Made by a program: the position numbers and the translations under genes
The notes under the pieces: model-generated
What the model was told of the DNA's origin: nothing
Databases searched by the model: none
The model's input: the letters and a program-made list of their open reading frames with translations, nothing else
From: Pirellulaceae bacterium
GTDB lineage: Bacteria; Planctomycetota; Planctomycetia; Pirellulales; Pirellulaceae
Direction: 5' to 3'
Assembly: GCA_026004795.1 (NCBI GenBank)
Contig: BPJV01000005.1
Span: 1 to 64,000 of the forward strand
DNA length: 64,000 bases
Part shown: piece by piece, positions 18,159-26,841 of the stretch
Layout of the letters: each line of letters starts with the position of its first letter
Position numbering within the stretch: position 1 is the stretch's first letter

Positions 18159-18587
18159 CTACTTGGATGGCATTCCGTCGCGCTTTTGCAGATGTCTGCG
18201 TAAAAGTTCGAGGTTGCGCCGATTGGATTTGAAGGCGGCATCGAATAGATCGCCGGCTATGGGAATGCTACCGGTCAAAGAGTCTACGGCGATATTGAAT
18301 AGCATGCGTAAGATCAGCCATCTGGACGCGCCCAAGCGAGGAGCCTCAGCGAGGATCCATAGCGATAGGGCTGAGGTCACCACATCACCAATACCAGGAA
18401 CCAAGCCGATGATCGAGTCCCACCCAAACTTCAAATTGGTTCCGGGGACGGCGATCGAGTGATCCAGCCAATGGGCCAGTTTTTCGATGCGTTGCCAACG
18501 CGAGTGCGACTCAAAAGACGATGAGGTTCGCTGCGAACTGCTGGAGGAAGTGCTGGCGTGAAGGTCGGCGCGGTTACGGTCAGGCAT
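18159..18587 (-). CDS. DUF4112-domain membrane protein
   Basis: A 142-residue protein. A Ser-rich leader is followed by LAHWLDHSIAVPGTNLKFGWDSIIGLVPGIGDVVTSALSL and ILRMLFNIAVDSLTGSIPIAGDLFDAAFKSNRRN, the hallmark segments of DUF4112, with two Gly/Pro-containing membrane-associated hairpins (GLVPGIGD and GSIPIAGD). Function is unknown. The start ATG 18585-18587 is 43 bases after the double-TM2 gene, and with that gene and the PP2C phosphatase it probably forms an operon. Confidence 0.88.
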   Translation of the reverse strand: MPDRNRADLHASTSSSSSQRTSSSFESHSRWQRIEKLAHWLDHSIAVPGTNLKFGWDSIIGLVPGIGDVVTSALSLWILAEAPRLGASRWLILRMLFNIAVDSLTGSIPIAGDLFDAAFKSNRRNLELLRRHLQKRDGMPSK

Positions 18588-18630
18588 GATGAGGCAATCC
18601 AACGCGATGGTTTTTTGGGGGGAGGTAGTT

Positions 18631-19086
18631 CTAAAAGTTGGTGGGGAAACTGCGCATCGCCATGGTGTTCTTCGCGCTGACCTGTTCATTCAATGTCCAG
18701 AGATCGTACAGCCAGCCGAGGCCGAAAACAGCGCCCGTCAACAGATAGAGGATTCCTGAGATCCACTTGCCCAAATAGAAACGATGAATGCCAAAGAGCC
18801 CAAAGAACGTCAATAGAATCCAGGCTAGAGTGTAATTGTATGGCCCCTCCACGTAGCGAAGGTCGGCTTGGCGGTCCATGGAAGGGATGAGAAACAGGTC
18901 GATGATCCATCCGATAAAGAATAGTCCCAAGGTGAAGAACCAGATGGTCCCCGTAATTTGCTTCCCGTAATAAAAGCGATGGGCCCCCATGAAGCCAAAA
19001 ATCCATAGCAGGTAGCCGACCAGCATGGAGTGAGTATTGGGGCGGGCGTTCCCTTGGGGGGTCGGAAGATCAATCGTGTTCATCAT
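18631..19086 (-). CDS. Protein with two TM2 domains
   Basis: A 151-residue membrane protein with two tandem TM2 units. The first is YLLWIFGFMGAHRFYYGK followed by FFTLGLFFIGWIIDLFLIP. The second is FFGLFGIHRFYLGK followed by LTGAVFGLGWLYDLWTL. Each has the GxHRFYxGK motif between two helices and the Asp-containing second helix. TM2 proteins are small membrane proteins of unknown function. The start is ATG 19084-19086 or the immediately following ATG. It lies between a PP2C phosphatase and a DUF4112 gene on the same strand. Confidence 0.88.
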   Translation of the reverse strand: MMNTIDLPTPQGNARPNTHSMLVGYLLWIFGFMGAHRFYYGKQITGTIWFFTLGLFFIGWIIDLFLIPSMDRQADLRYVEGPYNYTLAWILLTFFGLFGIHRFYLGKWISGILYLLTGAVFGLGWLYDLWTLNEQVSAKNTMAMRSFPTNF

Positions 19087-19174
19087 TTCTCGCTTGAGAT
19101 GGTCTGGTGCAAGGACGCGGCAGTCCACCTTACCCGCTATGGGAGCCAGCAGCCGCTTTTTGTCATTATCTCCA

Positions 19175-20089
19175 TTAATCCGGGGTAGTGTCGGCGAGCC
19201 TATTGCAATCCGCAGTGGAGTCGGCCTGCGACAATGCGCCATTGGTTGATTGATAAGCAGGAGAGTCGGCAACGTGAGCAACAATCACGGTGATGTTGTC
19301 CGACCCGCCGGCGGAGAGGGGCTGATTGATCAGACGCCGGCAAAGGTCAGTAGGCTGGCGATCTTCACCCAAGATCTCGGCGATGGTCGTGGAAGGGACA
19401 TCAATAGGTAAACCGTCGCTACACAGTAGAATCGTGTCGTCTTTCTTCAGGCTACACTTGTAGACCTCCGGATCCAACTCGCGATGTCGCGTGCCCCCTA
19501 TTATATTCCACAGCACGCGGCCTAACGGTGAAATCGCAGCTTGGGCCTGGGTTAATAGACCGCGCTCGACCATGGATTGCGCCCAGGTGTGGTCGCGGGT
19601 CAACTGTACCAGTGTCCCATCGCGGTAAAGGTAACAGCGGCTATCACCGACGTGAGCAACGTACATCGTCGCTCCCAGCACGTAGGCCATGGTCAGGGTA
19701 GTGCCCATCTCATGCAGGACGGGCTCCGATTCTGCCCGCTTGATCAGCTCTTGTTGCGAGTGTTCTAGAGTGCGTTTCAGCTCATGCAGGACATCCGTTT
19801 CGCAGGCAGCGCTGAGCTGAAAGAACCATGGTAACGAGTTCAGCACATAGGTCGCAGCGGCATCGATGGCCAATTGACTTGCCTCTGCTCCTCCCGCATG
19901 GCCTCCCATGCCATCAGCTACCATGAGCAAATGTCCCTCCACATCGCTCCACCAATGGCCATTCTCATCTCCCACGACATTCGTTTCATCGATAAGCATC
20001 GAATTGCGCAACCGTGCAACAATAAAATGATCTTGGTTTTCCGAGCGACATCGACCGATGTCCGAGAGGCCAGCGCAAACTAGTGACAT
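19175..20089 (-). CDS. PP2C-family Ser/Thr protein phosphatase
   Basis: A 304-residue cytosolic PPM/PP2C phosphatase with all metal-binding motifs: SENQDHFIV, MVADGMGGHAGG, MGTTLTMA, VAHVGDSRCYLYR, LTRDHTW, LLCSDGLPID and GGSDNITVIV. These enzymes remove phosphate from Ser/Thr in cytosolic proteins using two metal ions and commonly oppose Hanks-type kinases or act in stress signalling. It heads a likely minus-strand operon with the double-TM2 and DUF4112 genes. The C-terminal 30 residues are a non-conserved tail. No kinase is in the window. Confidence 0.94.
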   Translation of the reverse strand: MSLVCAGLSDIGRCRSENQDHFIVARLRNSMLIDETNVVGDENGHWWSDVEGHLLMVADGMGGHAGGAEASQLAIDAAATYVLNSLPWFFQLSAACETDVLHELKRTLEHSQQELIKRAESEPVLHEMGTTLTMAYVLGATMYVAHVGDSRCYLYRDGTLVQLTRDHTWAQSMVERGLLTQAQAAISPLGRVLWNIIGGTRHRELDPEVYKCSLKKDDTILLCSDGLPIDVPSTTIAEILGEDRQPTDLCRRLINQPLSAGGSDNITVIVAHVADSPAYQSTNGALSQADSTADCNRLADTTPD

Positions 20090-20382
20090 TGTCGACCAAG
20101 ATCCAGCAGATTGCTTCGAGTCTTTGAGATGGTTGAGAAAGAGGGCGGGCGTTGCCGAACATCATGTTTTCCATCAAGTCCGCAAGGCCAGCGCGAAGGA
20201 GCTGCTCGCTCGCGCTGGCCACCAAACCTCAAGGTCCTCCCACCCGCCCGTCACGGCATCACCATGCCCAGCAAGGCGGCGTGTGGCATCGATGCGTCCG
20301 TCCCATCGACTCAAAGGGCCCATCAACGTGGAGCGATATTTCGCGGGTCGGAGGCGTTGAAACTGAACCAGCCCGGTCTCAT

Positions 20383-20547
20383 CTAGCTGACCACGCGACG
20401 ACCGGCGATCAGGCTGATCACAAACAGGATCAGAAAGACGACAAACAGAACTTTCGCGATCCACGCAGCGGTACCGGCGACTCCGGTAAACCCCAAAACT
20501 GCAGCGATCAATGCGATAACCAAAAACGTTAGTGCCCAACTTAACAT
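20383..20547 (-). CDS. DUF1328 (YtjA-type) small membrane protein
   Basis: A 54-residue protein, [19 protein letters not shown] at its start and ending IAGRRVVS. It has two hydrophobic segments joined by [14 protein letters not shown], the typical DUF1328 layout. AGGGAGC lies a few bases before ATG 20545-20547. These tiny inner-membrane proteins often accompany stress genes; their role is unknown. It lies among other stress or envelope genes (PP2C, EEP, YihY, DUF892). Confidence 0.9.
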   Translation of the reverse strand: MLSWALTFLVIALIAAVLGFTGVAGTAAWIAKVLFVVFLILFVISLIAGRRVVS

Positions 20548-21160
20548 GTTATTGCTCCCTGAAAAAACGACTTGCCCTGCGGGTGCTTCGCCCTAAATGG
20601 ACGATGCAACGACGCTTGCTGCCGGCACCCGATGATGATAGCTATACGCATATGCAACACACGTGCCATAGCGGACCTATCTACGAGCTGATCAACGATA
20701 GGGAGCAAAATATGCTTCCCAGAACGGCAATCGGGCTAGGTTTTCCCAATATATTCGTGCTTGACTGGGGAGTGGTCGACGGGGAGAGCGAAGGCATCGT
20801 TACCGTTTTGATCTGGGTTCCGGGGAGCGATGGCGGTGCGGCTGTCTGTGCGGCAACCACGTTGGCATGGAGACGATCAGCCGTTGTGGTGGTGGGCGAA
20901 GCGACTTGTAGCGGGATGCCGCGGTGGGGCGGTGTTCGCCAACCACAGAGAAGACCGAATCGTTGAGAAGGCCATCGGTGATGAGGGCCATGCTGATGCT
21001 TACTCCACGATCTGGCGGCAAAAGATCTCGGCACGGTGGGCGAAAACCAGGGTGCATCGGGATGTACGCCAACTGTCGAGAAGGTAGCCAATGATGGAGT
21101 AGGCGTTGGGTTGAGTTGCGTGGTGAACTGGGGCTTGAGAGGGGGACCGGTGGGAGAGTG
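20548..21160. other. Intergenic region without visible gene
   Basis: 613 bases between the DUF1328 gene and the end of the EEP phosphatase gene. Long open frames on both strands are composition artefacts (Thr/Pro/Arg-rich). I see no RNA or terminator with confidence. Confidence 0.35.
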
Positions 21161-22261
21161 TCACGGAGCCGCAGACACACCACGTTGCTGTGCGTCCTCA
21201 ATCCCTTGATGTAGCAGTTCGGTCGCTTCGGCAGGATCGTCCCCCTGAGGCTCCGGAGTGGTGCCGGCGTTTCTCATCACCAAGCTCAAATCCACCGATA
21301 CGGCGAAATGGTCTGAGCCGGTAATGTAGTGGCGTTGCAAATTTCGCATCGCAAATCCGTCGCTCACGAATACATGGTCGATGGGGAATCGCAGGAGAGG
21401 GTATCGGGAGTGAAACGTCCCCAAAAAATTGCGCCCCACGCGGGGGTCATTCAGGCCGCTTAGACGCTTGAATAGTCGCGTCGTATGGGACCAGGCGACG
21501 TCGTTGAAATCCCCGGCGATAATCCACGGTTCATTGCGCCGCGCAGCCACTTCCTTGGCGATTAGCACCAACTCGGCATCCCGCACGCGGCTGTCCCGTC
21601 GCTCAGGCCCCGTCGAATCGTCCACTCCAGGCGGCGTGGGATGCACGGCAACCAAATTCACCGGTTCTCCCTCGAACATAAGCTTCGCCCAGATACTGGG
21701 GCGACGTTCTTCGACCAGAAACCGCGTGCGTGGAGATTCCAACGGGAGGCGGCTCCACACACCTAGTCCCAATCCCTCGCCCCGGATTTCCTCATGGCGA
21801 TAAGGGTACACGTTCGCTAGATCGTCCAGGGCTTGCCGCCAATCCTGATCCAGCTCGACCAGAATCAGTACATCCGGCGACACGTCGCGTAATTCGCTGA
21901 TCACTGTCTCCCCGAACTGTGCCGTGTCGGTCTCGTAGTGCAAGTTGGAGACGAGCAAGCGGTAGGTCGAAGCAGCGTCGCTGGCTGCTGGCACTTCCAC
22001 TCGAAACAGCGGGGTGAACTTGACGATATGAGATGCCTGCCACAAAGTCGCCACCAGGCAAACTGCCAACCAGCCGATCAACTCGGTTCGCGAGAAACTT
22101 CGGTGATAAAACGCGATTCCGATCATTACACCAACCAGCAGGAACAACAGTTGCAGCCGCGGAAAATCCCAAACGCGAATGAACCATTGTCCAGACCGAA
22201 TCAGCGGCAGCACTGTTCCCATGATCGTGACCGCGCCGAGGATTCGAAGAAGCCAAGCCAT
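21161..22261 (-). CDS. Membrane-anchored endonuclease/exonuclease/phosphatase (EEP) family protein
   Basis: A 366-residue protein. About three N-terminal hydrophobic segments (ILGAVTIMGTVLPLI, LQLLFLLVGVMIGIAFY and WLAVCLVATLWQ) precede a DNase-I-like EEP domain. Key residues appear in order: SNLHYETD, ILVELDQDW (metal Glu), VAVHPTPP, AGDFNDVAWSHTTR (Asp/Asn), FPIDHVFVSD and TGSDHFAVSVDL (catalytic Asp-His). Related planctomycete proteins are unassigned nucleases or phosphoesterases acting outside the membrane. The start ATG 22259-22261 fits the membrane leader. It is divergent from the yihY gene by 292 bases, which hold no gene. Confidence 0.9.
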   Translation of the reverse strand: MAWLLRILGAVTIMGTVLPLIRSGQWFIRVWDFPRLQLLFLLVGVMIGIAFYHRSFSRTELIGWLAVCLVATLWQASHIVKFTPLFRVEVPAASDAASTYRLLVSNLHYETDTAQFGETVISELRDVSPDVLILVELDQDWRQALDDLANVYPYRHEEIRGEGLGLGVWSRLPLESPRTRFLVEERRPSIWAKLMFEGEPVNLVAVHPTPPGVDDSTGPERRDSRVRDAELVLIAKEVAARRNEPWIIAGDFNDVAWSHTTRLFKRLSGLNDPRVGRNFLGTFHSRYPLLRFPIDHVFVSDGFAMRNLQRHYITGSDHFAVSVDLSLVMRNAGTTPEPQGDDPAEATELLHQGIEDAQQRGVSAAP

Positions 22262-22553
22262 TTCACTACCCGTCTGTTCGTACGTCGAAAATTCTTTTCT
22301 CGCGCATTGTACGTAGGTAGTCCCCAAATGTCGTGGACCGCTGGAACAATTGGTCGAGAGGATGGGAAAGGTTTGGCGAAAAGGTAGAGTTGGGCAGGGC
22401 GGGGGCATGAGAACAGGGCTCCCTAAGATTCGGTGCCCAAGTCCTGCCGGCCAAGCCACTGGTCGCCCAGAAGAAGAATGATGCTGAGAATGACACCACC
22501 GTCCAGAATCGCCGTATGCCATGAAGTACATCGCCACAGCGAAAGGAAAAACG

Positions 22554-23492
22554 ATGCGGATCAAAGGCATCATCTTGTTTCTTCGTCGCGTGTTCGCCGA
22601 GTTCTCAGGAGATGATTGCCCGCAAATGGCCGCCGCTCTGGCGTATTACACTGTATTCTCGCTGCCGGCCGTTATGGTCATCGTTTTTTCGGTGGCGGCC
22701 ATGTTCTGGGATGCGTCGGACGTTCAGCGACTGGTGAACAGCGAGATGCAGTCGATTCTGGGAGCGGAGGGTGCCCAGCAGGTACAGGCGATGCTCGATC
22801 ATCTTGATCGATCCGGACGAAAAAAATCGGGAACACTGATGGGTATCGCCGTTCTGGTGCTGGGGGCTAGCGGTGTGATGATGCAGTTGCAGACGGCACT
22901 GAATCGAGCCTGGGGGGTAGAGTTGAGCATCGAATCGAAACGCAAGTTGCTGCTGCATATGATCGTCAAGCGGGTGGTATCCTTGGCGATGGTGTTGGCC
23001 ATTGCGTTCGTACTGGTGGTCTCTCTAGTGGTGAGCACGCTTCTACGGGCACTCCAAGAGCAGCTCGGCGGATGGTTGCCAGATTATCTTTCTGCCCGGA
23101 CTTTGATGGTGGGCAATACTGTGGCCAGCGTCGCGATATTTTCCCTCTTTTTCTCCGCCATGTACAAATTCCTGCCCGATGCGAAAATATCTTGGCGGGC
23201 CGTTTGGCCGGGAGGGCTCCTTGCCGCGGTACTCTTCCTCCTGGGACGTGGTTTGCTGAGTATGTATTTGGCCCGTAATGATGTCGCATCCGCTTACGGT
23301 GCCGCCGGCTCGGTCATACTGATCATGATCTGGGTGTATTACTCGGCAATGGCCGTACTTCTCGCAGCCGAATTTACCCAGGTTTACTCACGTCGGGTAC
23401 TTAAAATCGGCTGGCAGTCGTTGGAGGCTACCGAAGAACAACCTTCTCACGGCAACGTCTCCGCGTCGCAGTCAGAGAATCCACAACCATGA
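22554..23492 (+). CDS. YihY/virulence factor BrkB family membrane protein
   Basis: A 312-residue protein with about six membrane segments. The family motif region SGDDCPQMAAALAYYTVFSLPAVMVIVFSV is near the N-terminus and the conserved SAYGAAGSVILIMIWVYYSAMAVLLAAEFTQVY near the end. Historically misnamed RNase BN; members are inner-membrane proteins without proven function. ATG 22554 has AAAGGA upstream. ATG 22521 would add 11 residues. The C-terminal tail is hydrophilic and not conserved. Confidence 0.93.
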   Translation: MRIKGIILFLRRVFAEFSGDDCPQMAAALAYYTVFSLPAVMVIVFSVAAMFWDASDVQRLVNSEMQSILGAEGAQQVQAMLDHLDRSGRKKSGTLMGIAVLVLGASGVMMQLQTALNRAWGVELSIESKRKLLLHMIVKRVVSLAMVLAIAFVLVVSLVVSTLLRALQEQLGGWLPDYLSARTLMVGNTVASVAIFSLFFSAMYKFLPDAKISWRAVWPGGLLAAVLFLLGRGLLSMYLARNDVASAYGAAGSVILIMIWVYYSAMAVLLAAEFTQVYSRRVLKIGWQSLEATEEQPSHGNVSASQSENPQP

Positions 23493-24013
23493 CAGTTAAG
23501 AGATGTTTTCGTTGGACGATGCAATGAATTGCTAGGAACGCAGTAGGTTGGCGAAACAAACAGGTGCTTCTCCATTGATGGGACGGAACGCATACCGTTG
23601 TTTGACTGCCAATTCTCTTCAGTGAGCATTGCCGCGACTAGTTCGGGCTGCTCTTGTCCACGCGTGCGACCTAAGGGAAGAGGTGTACCCGACAGGGGGA
23701 CTGATTCCAGGACATTATGGTCAGGGTGACCGCATGAAGGTGCCTACAGAACGCTACGTTGTCGGCAGCGCACGGAGAATCTGTTGCGCGCGTCTGCGCC
23801 GCTGGAAACGTAGCCTGGAGCCCCGCTCCTTGCCTCGAGGATCTTCAAACAATAGCCTTGTGGCCGCTGATCGCCCAATACCTTTCGTGCGGGAGACATT
23901 CCAGGTGGGTGGCGGGTGCCAGATTCTGCCGCTCGGGCGGGTGTTCCGTTCACCATACGGATGGCCCCGCTGTGTCCAGGCACCCGCGAGCGGCGGAATG
24001 AGGAAAAGCGGGG
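23493..24013. other. Intergenic region without visible gene
   Basis: 521 bases between yihY and the convergent DUF892 gene. Open frames on both strands give no recognisable protein, and I see no tRNA or hairpin terminator. Possibly a degraded gene. Confidence 0.35.
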
Positions 24014-24523
24014 CTATTTGTTCGTAAAACTCATCGCCAAGAAGTTCAGGCTGCGCTCAGCTAGTCGAGTCAAGGTCTGGTTGGCTTGGCCTTCCTCGTT
24101 GAGCGTTTCCTGCAACAAATCGGCCCACTCCTTCTTGCCCAGTTTTTCTGCGAAAGCGCGAGCGGTACCGTACCCGGCCATTTCATAATGCTCGATGCGT
24201 TGTGCCGCCGCGACCACAGCTGCGTCCCGAACCTCGGGATCAATGTCGCCTTTGAGGACGTCTTCCCCTTCCTTGATCAGCCCGGCCATCCCCATGCACT
24301 TGTGACCGCCAGGCTCGTACTCCGTTTGGGAAAGAATTTGTTCAAGACGCTTTACGTGATCCTTCGTTTCTAACAGATGGTCGGCGAACGCCTGTTGAAG
24401 TTCCGCATTCGTCGCGGCCTTTTGCATTTTGGGGAGAGCTTCCAGAATCTGGTTCTCAGCACTGTACAAATCTTTCAGTTCATGGATGAGTAATTTTTCT
24501 AGGGAATCAATTTTGAGGCTCAT
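24014..24523 (-). CDS. DUF892 (YciF/YciE-type) ferritin-like protein
   Basis: A 169-residue four-helix protein: SLEKLLIHELKDLYSAENQILEALPKM, DHLLETKDHVKRLEQI, RIEHYEMAGYGTARAF and LLQETLNEEGQANQTLTRLAE. The Glu and His residues at regular helix positions (E14, E49, H53, E112, H113) match the ferritin-like DUF892 metal site. Family members appear in stress regulons; a metal-binding role is likely. The start ATG 24521-24523 follows an AAGGAGC-type site. Cytosolic. Confidence 0.92.
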   Translation of the reverse strand: MSLKIDSLEKLLIHELKDLYSAENQILEALPKMQKAATNAELQQAFADHLLETKDHVKRLEQILSQTEYEPGGHKCMGMAGLIKEGEDVLKGDIDPEVRDAAVVAAAQRIEHYEMAGYGTARAFAEKLGKKEWADLLQETLNEEGQANQTLTRLAERSLNFLAMSFTNK

Positions 24524-24549
24524 TATAAGCTCCTTTAAAAGAGTTAAAG

Positions 24550-25548
24550 CTACGAAAACAAATGCTCGCTACGGAAACGTACGACACACAAACGATCTCC
24601 AGCACCAGCCACCTCGAACGAGAGACAGCACGTGCTGTACATTGCCTCGTTAGGAGAGGTTTCAACCCCAGGTTCTGTGGGGCAAGTTAGGGGAGAGCAA
24701 TGCGACAGAAGGCCCGGAGGGATTCCATCGGGGAACTCTTCTGCGATTACCTGTTGGATATAGGATTGCCGGTTGGCAGGTTTAGGGTGGGTGCTGAGCA
24801 TCTCGGGTGGACCGTCACCACCAGCGGCTTCCTCCAGGATGCGCATGACATCGAGCATGGCTCGAGGGTCGTATCCGGCACGAGCCATCAGGCGAACTCC
24901 CCACTTATCTGATTCCAGCTCATCATCACGACCGTATTTCATGTTGATCAGTTGGCCGATGGCTGCCGCCATGTGCGCCGTTTCGGTACTTCCTCCGGCG
25001 ACTCCAGCAGCGCCGACTAACCCCTGCGTCAGCTTCAGTTTTGCCAATCGCTGTGCGCCGTGCCGCATGAGTACATGACCAATTTCATGCCCCAGGACTC
25101 CCGCTAACTGGGCATCGCTGGTGAGGCGGCGGTACAGTCCAGCGGTTATAAAGATTTGACCTCCTGGCAGGGCGAAGGCATTGATCGTGGAGTCGTCACG
25201 CAGTAAGTGGAATTCGAAAGAAAATGGGTTTTCGCCACTATTTTCCCCCGCGATTGCGTTCAGTGCGTCGACCAGGGCCGCCCCGATGCGATCGACGCGC
25301 GCCTGTCCTTCTCGATCCGGGTGCAACCCGCCGAATTGTGCAGCCATTTCGGGCGCTGCTTGCAACCCCAGCGCAATCTCTTGTTCCGGAGTGAGCGCCA
25401 CGCGTTGGGCCTCCCCGGTGACTGGATTTTGGTCCGTCATGGAATAATAGGAAACGAAGGAGACGATGGCGATGATGGCCGCCAAAAGAATACGCAAGGA
25501 AATGCCCGTGCTTCTTCGCTTGCCATAGGTTCGACTGGGCCACACCAT
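24550..25548 (-). CDS. M48-family zinc metallopeptidase
   Basis: A 332-residue membrane-anchored protease. One N-terminal hydrophobic segment (LRILLAAIIAIVSFVSYYS) precedes the M48 domain. Zinc ligands are H154 and H158 in GHEIGH, with catalytic E155, and probably E211 in DDELESDKWG. The LSTHPKPANRQ element near the end is typical. The last 45 residues (from SHCSPLTC) do not look like the family and may be an extension after loss of the original stop. Members degrade misfolded membrane or envelope proteins. It is followed by the DUF892 gene on the same strand and lies within the stress-gene cluster. Confidence 0.9.
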   Translation of the reverse strand: MVWPSRTYGKRRSTGISLRILLAAIIAIVSFVSYYSMTDQNPVTGEAQRVALTPEQEIALGLQAAPEMAAQFGGLHPDREGQARVDRIGAALVDALNAIAGENSGENPFSFEFHLLRDDSTINAFALPGGQIFITAGLYRRLTSDAQLAGVLGHEIGHVLMRHGAQRLAKLKLTQGLVGAAGVAGGSTETAHMAAAIGQLINMKYGRDDELESDKWGVRLMARAGYDPRAMLDVMRILEEAAGGDGPPEMLSTHPKPANRQSYIQQVIAEEFPDGIPPGLLSHCSPLTCPTEPGVETSPNEAMYSTCCLSFEVAGAGDRLCVVRFRSEHLFS

Positions 25549-25602
25549 ACGTCGACAAACTTTTTTGTAATGCGTTTGGGAAATGTGTTAAGGTCCGCCA
25601 AG

Positions 25603-25905
25603 TCAAAGGACGGCACGATGCGAACCGACGGGAGGTTGCCGTCCATCGAAGGCGTTGGTCAAATAATGGCGGAAGACTGAGTAGTGCAGCGCCCACATGA
25701 TCAGCAGCAGACTGCCGGTGAGGCCGAGGCTGATCGTTGGCGTGGCGGGAACCGTTGCTCCAACAAAAAGCGAGAACAATCCGTAACCTAAGAAAGCTAC
25801 CCAATCGACGGGCAAAAAGTAATCGACCAAGATGGCGACGACCGCGCTGACAAGCAGCATCCACAGGATTGTTGGTTGGTTGAGCCACACAAAGATATCT
25901 TGCAT
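25603..25905 (-). CDS. Small membrane protein, NfeD-like hydrophobic pattern
   Basis: A 100-residue protein starting MQDIFVWLNQPTILWMLL with three hydrophobic stretches (LVSAVVAILVDYFLP, FLGYGLFSLFVGATV and GLTGSLLLIMWALHYSVF). The run resembles the membrane part of NfeD-type proteins, without the C-terminal OB domain, so family membership is unsure. The start ATG 25903-25905 is preferred over upstream starts, which give Arg-rich sequence. It lies just upstream of the M48 protease on the same strand (54 bases), perhaps acting with it. Confidence 0.65.
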   Translation of the reverse strand: MQDIFVWLNQPTILWMLLVSAVVAILVDYFLPVDWVAFLGYGLFSLFVGATVPATPTISLGLTGSLLLIMWALHYSVFRHYLTNAFDGRQPPVGSHRAVL

Positions 25906-26841
25906 GTCTGCTGGTTTTCCTAATGAATGAAGGTTGAGGTTGGGCCGGGAAGAGTGGCTGAGCACCTGGTACCGCGGGAGCGGGGAGACCCGTGCCAACG
26001 GACTCACCGCTGTTCTGGTTGCTAACTCCTGGCCCCAATTTCGCCGCCGGGAATTGGTATCTTCAAACCGCGACGGAACGCCTCGAGTTAGTAGCAAAGG
26101 GCGCGCCAGTTTGTTAGTGACTACCGATCTTGCTTGTCGGCACAGCATGCACATCCGCCGCCAAGCCAGGAAAAACCGTCGTTCCCATTGCCTACGGATC
26201 ACCGCGCGTCGGATTGGTCGGTGCTGGCGTGAAGAATTTGGTGGAGGAAGGGTGATTTGATGGCCACCACGGTGGTTGTTGCTCTACCATGAGCCCTTAT
26301 CGGAACCCGATTGCGTACAAGGCAGAGTGGTCACCAGGATTGAGTAGCCAGGCCACTGCATCTTTTCCTGTTGCTGCGCCACGTCACTTCCGCGGTGGTG
26401 TGCTAGGCTTCCCCATCGTCACCAGGTTGCGCTTGTTGAATGAATCGAGAACGATGGGCTGTCGGTTGGAACGTCTCGCGGTCGTCCGGGGGCGAGTTTG
26501 CCTCTTTGGGCGAGCTGCAGCGACGTGTAGGCAGCTCTTCAACGGTTTATTCTTTTTCACTTAGTCAACGCCATGGGGCCTGGAAAGCCGCCTTAGGTTG
26601 CTCGGTAGACCAATCGGTTTTCCAGTGACGGACTACTTCAAGCCCCGCAAAGTACGTGATCGCAACGCTACACAACGCCTCGATCCTGGCTACGTGAGCA
26701 ATGGTCTCCCTTTATTGGGCTTTTGCCAGCATGAGGACTGCTCTTGCCGCCGGGCGAGTAATTGTCTAGCTACATCAGGAAATATGCTGTCCACTTGGTA
26801 CCCATCGTGGAACGCCGATTTCTTGCGAGGCGCACTTTCCA
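25906..26841. other. 936-bp region without a recognised gene
   Basis: Between the divergent NfeD-like gene and the SH3 gene. Open frames are short and unrelated to known proteins. I see no tRNA, terminator or repeats that I can defend. It must hold the promoters of both neighbours; the rest could be relic DNA. Confidence 0.35.

Noticed and set aside
20681-21091. A minus-strand open frame of 136 codons
   Set aside because: Pro/Thr/Ser-rich, no ribosome site and no homology.
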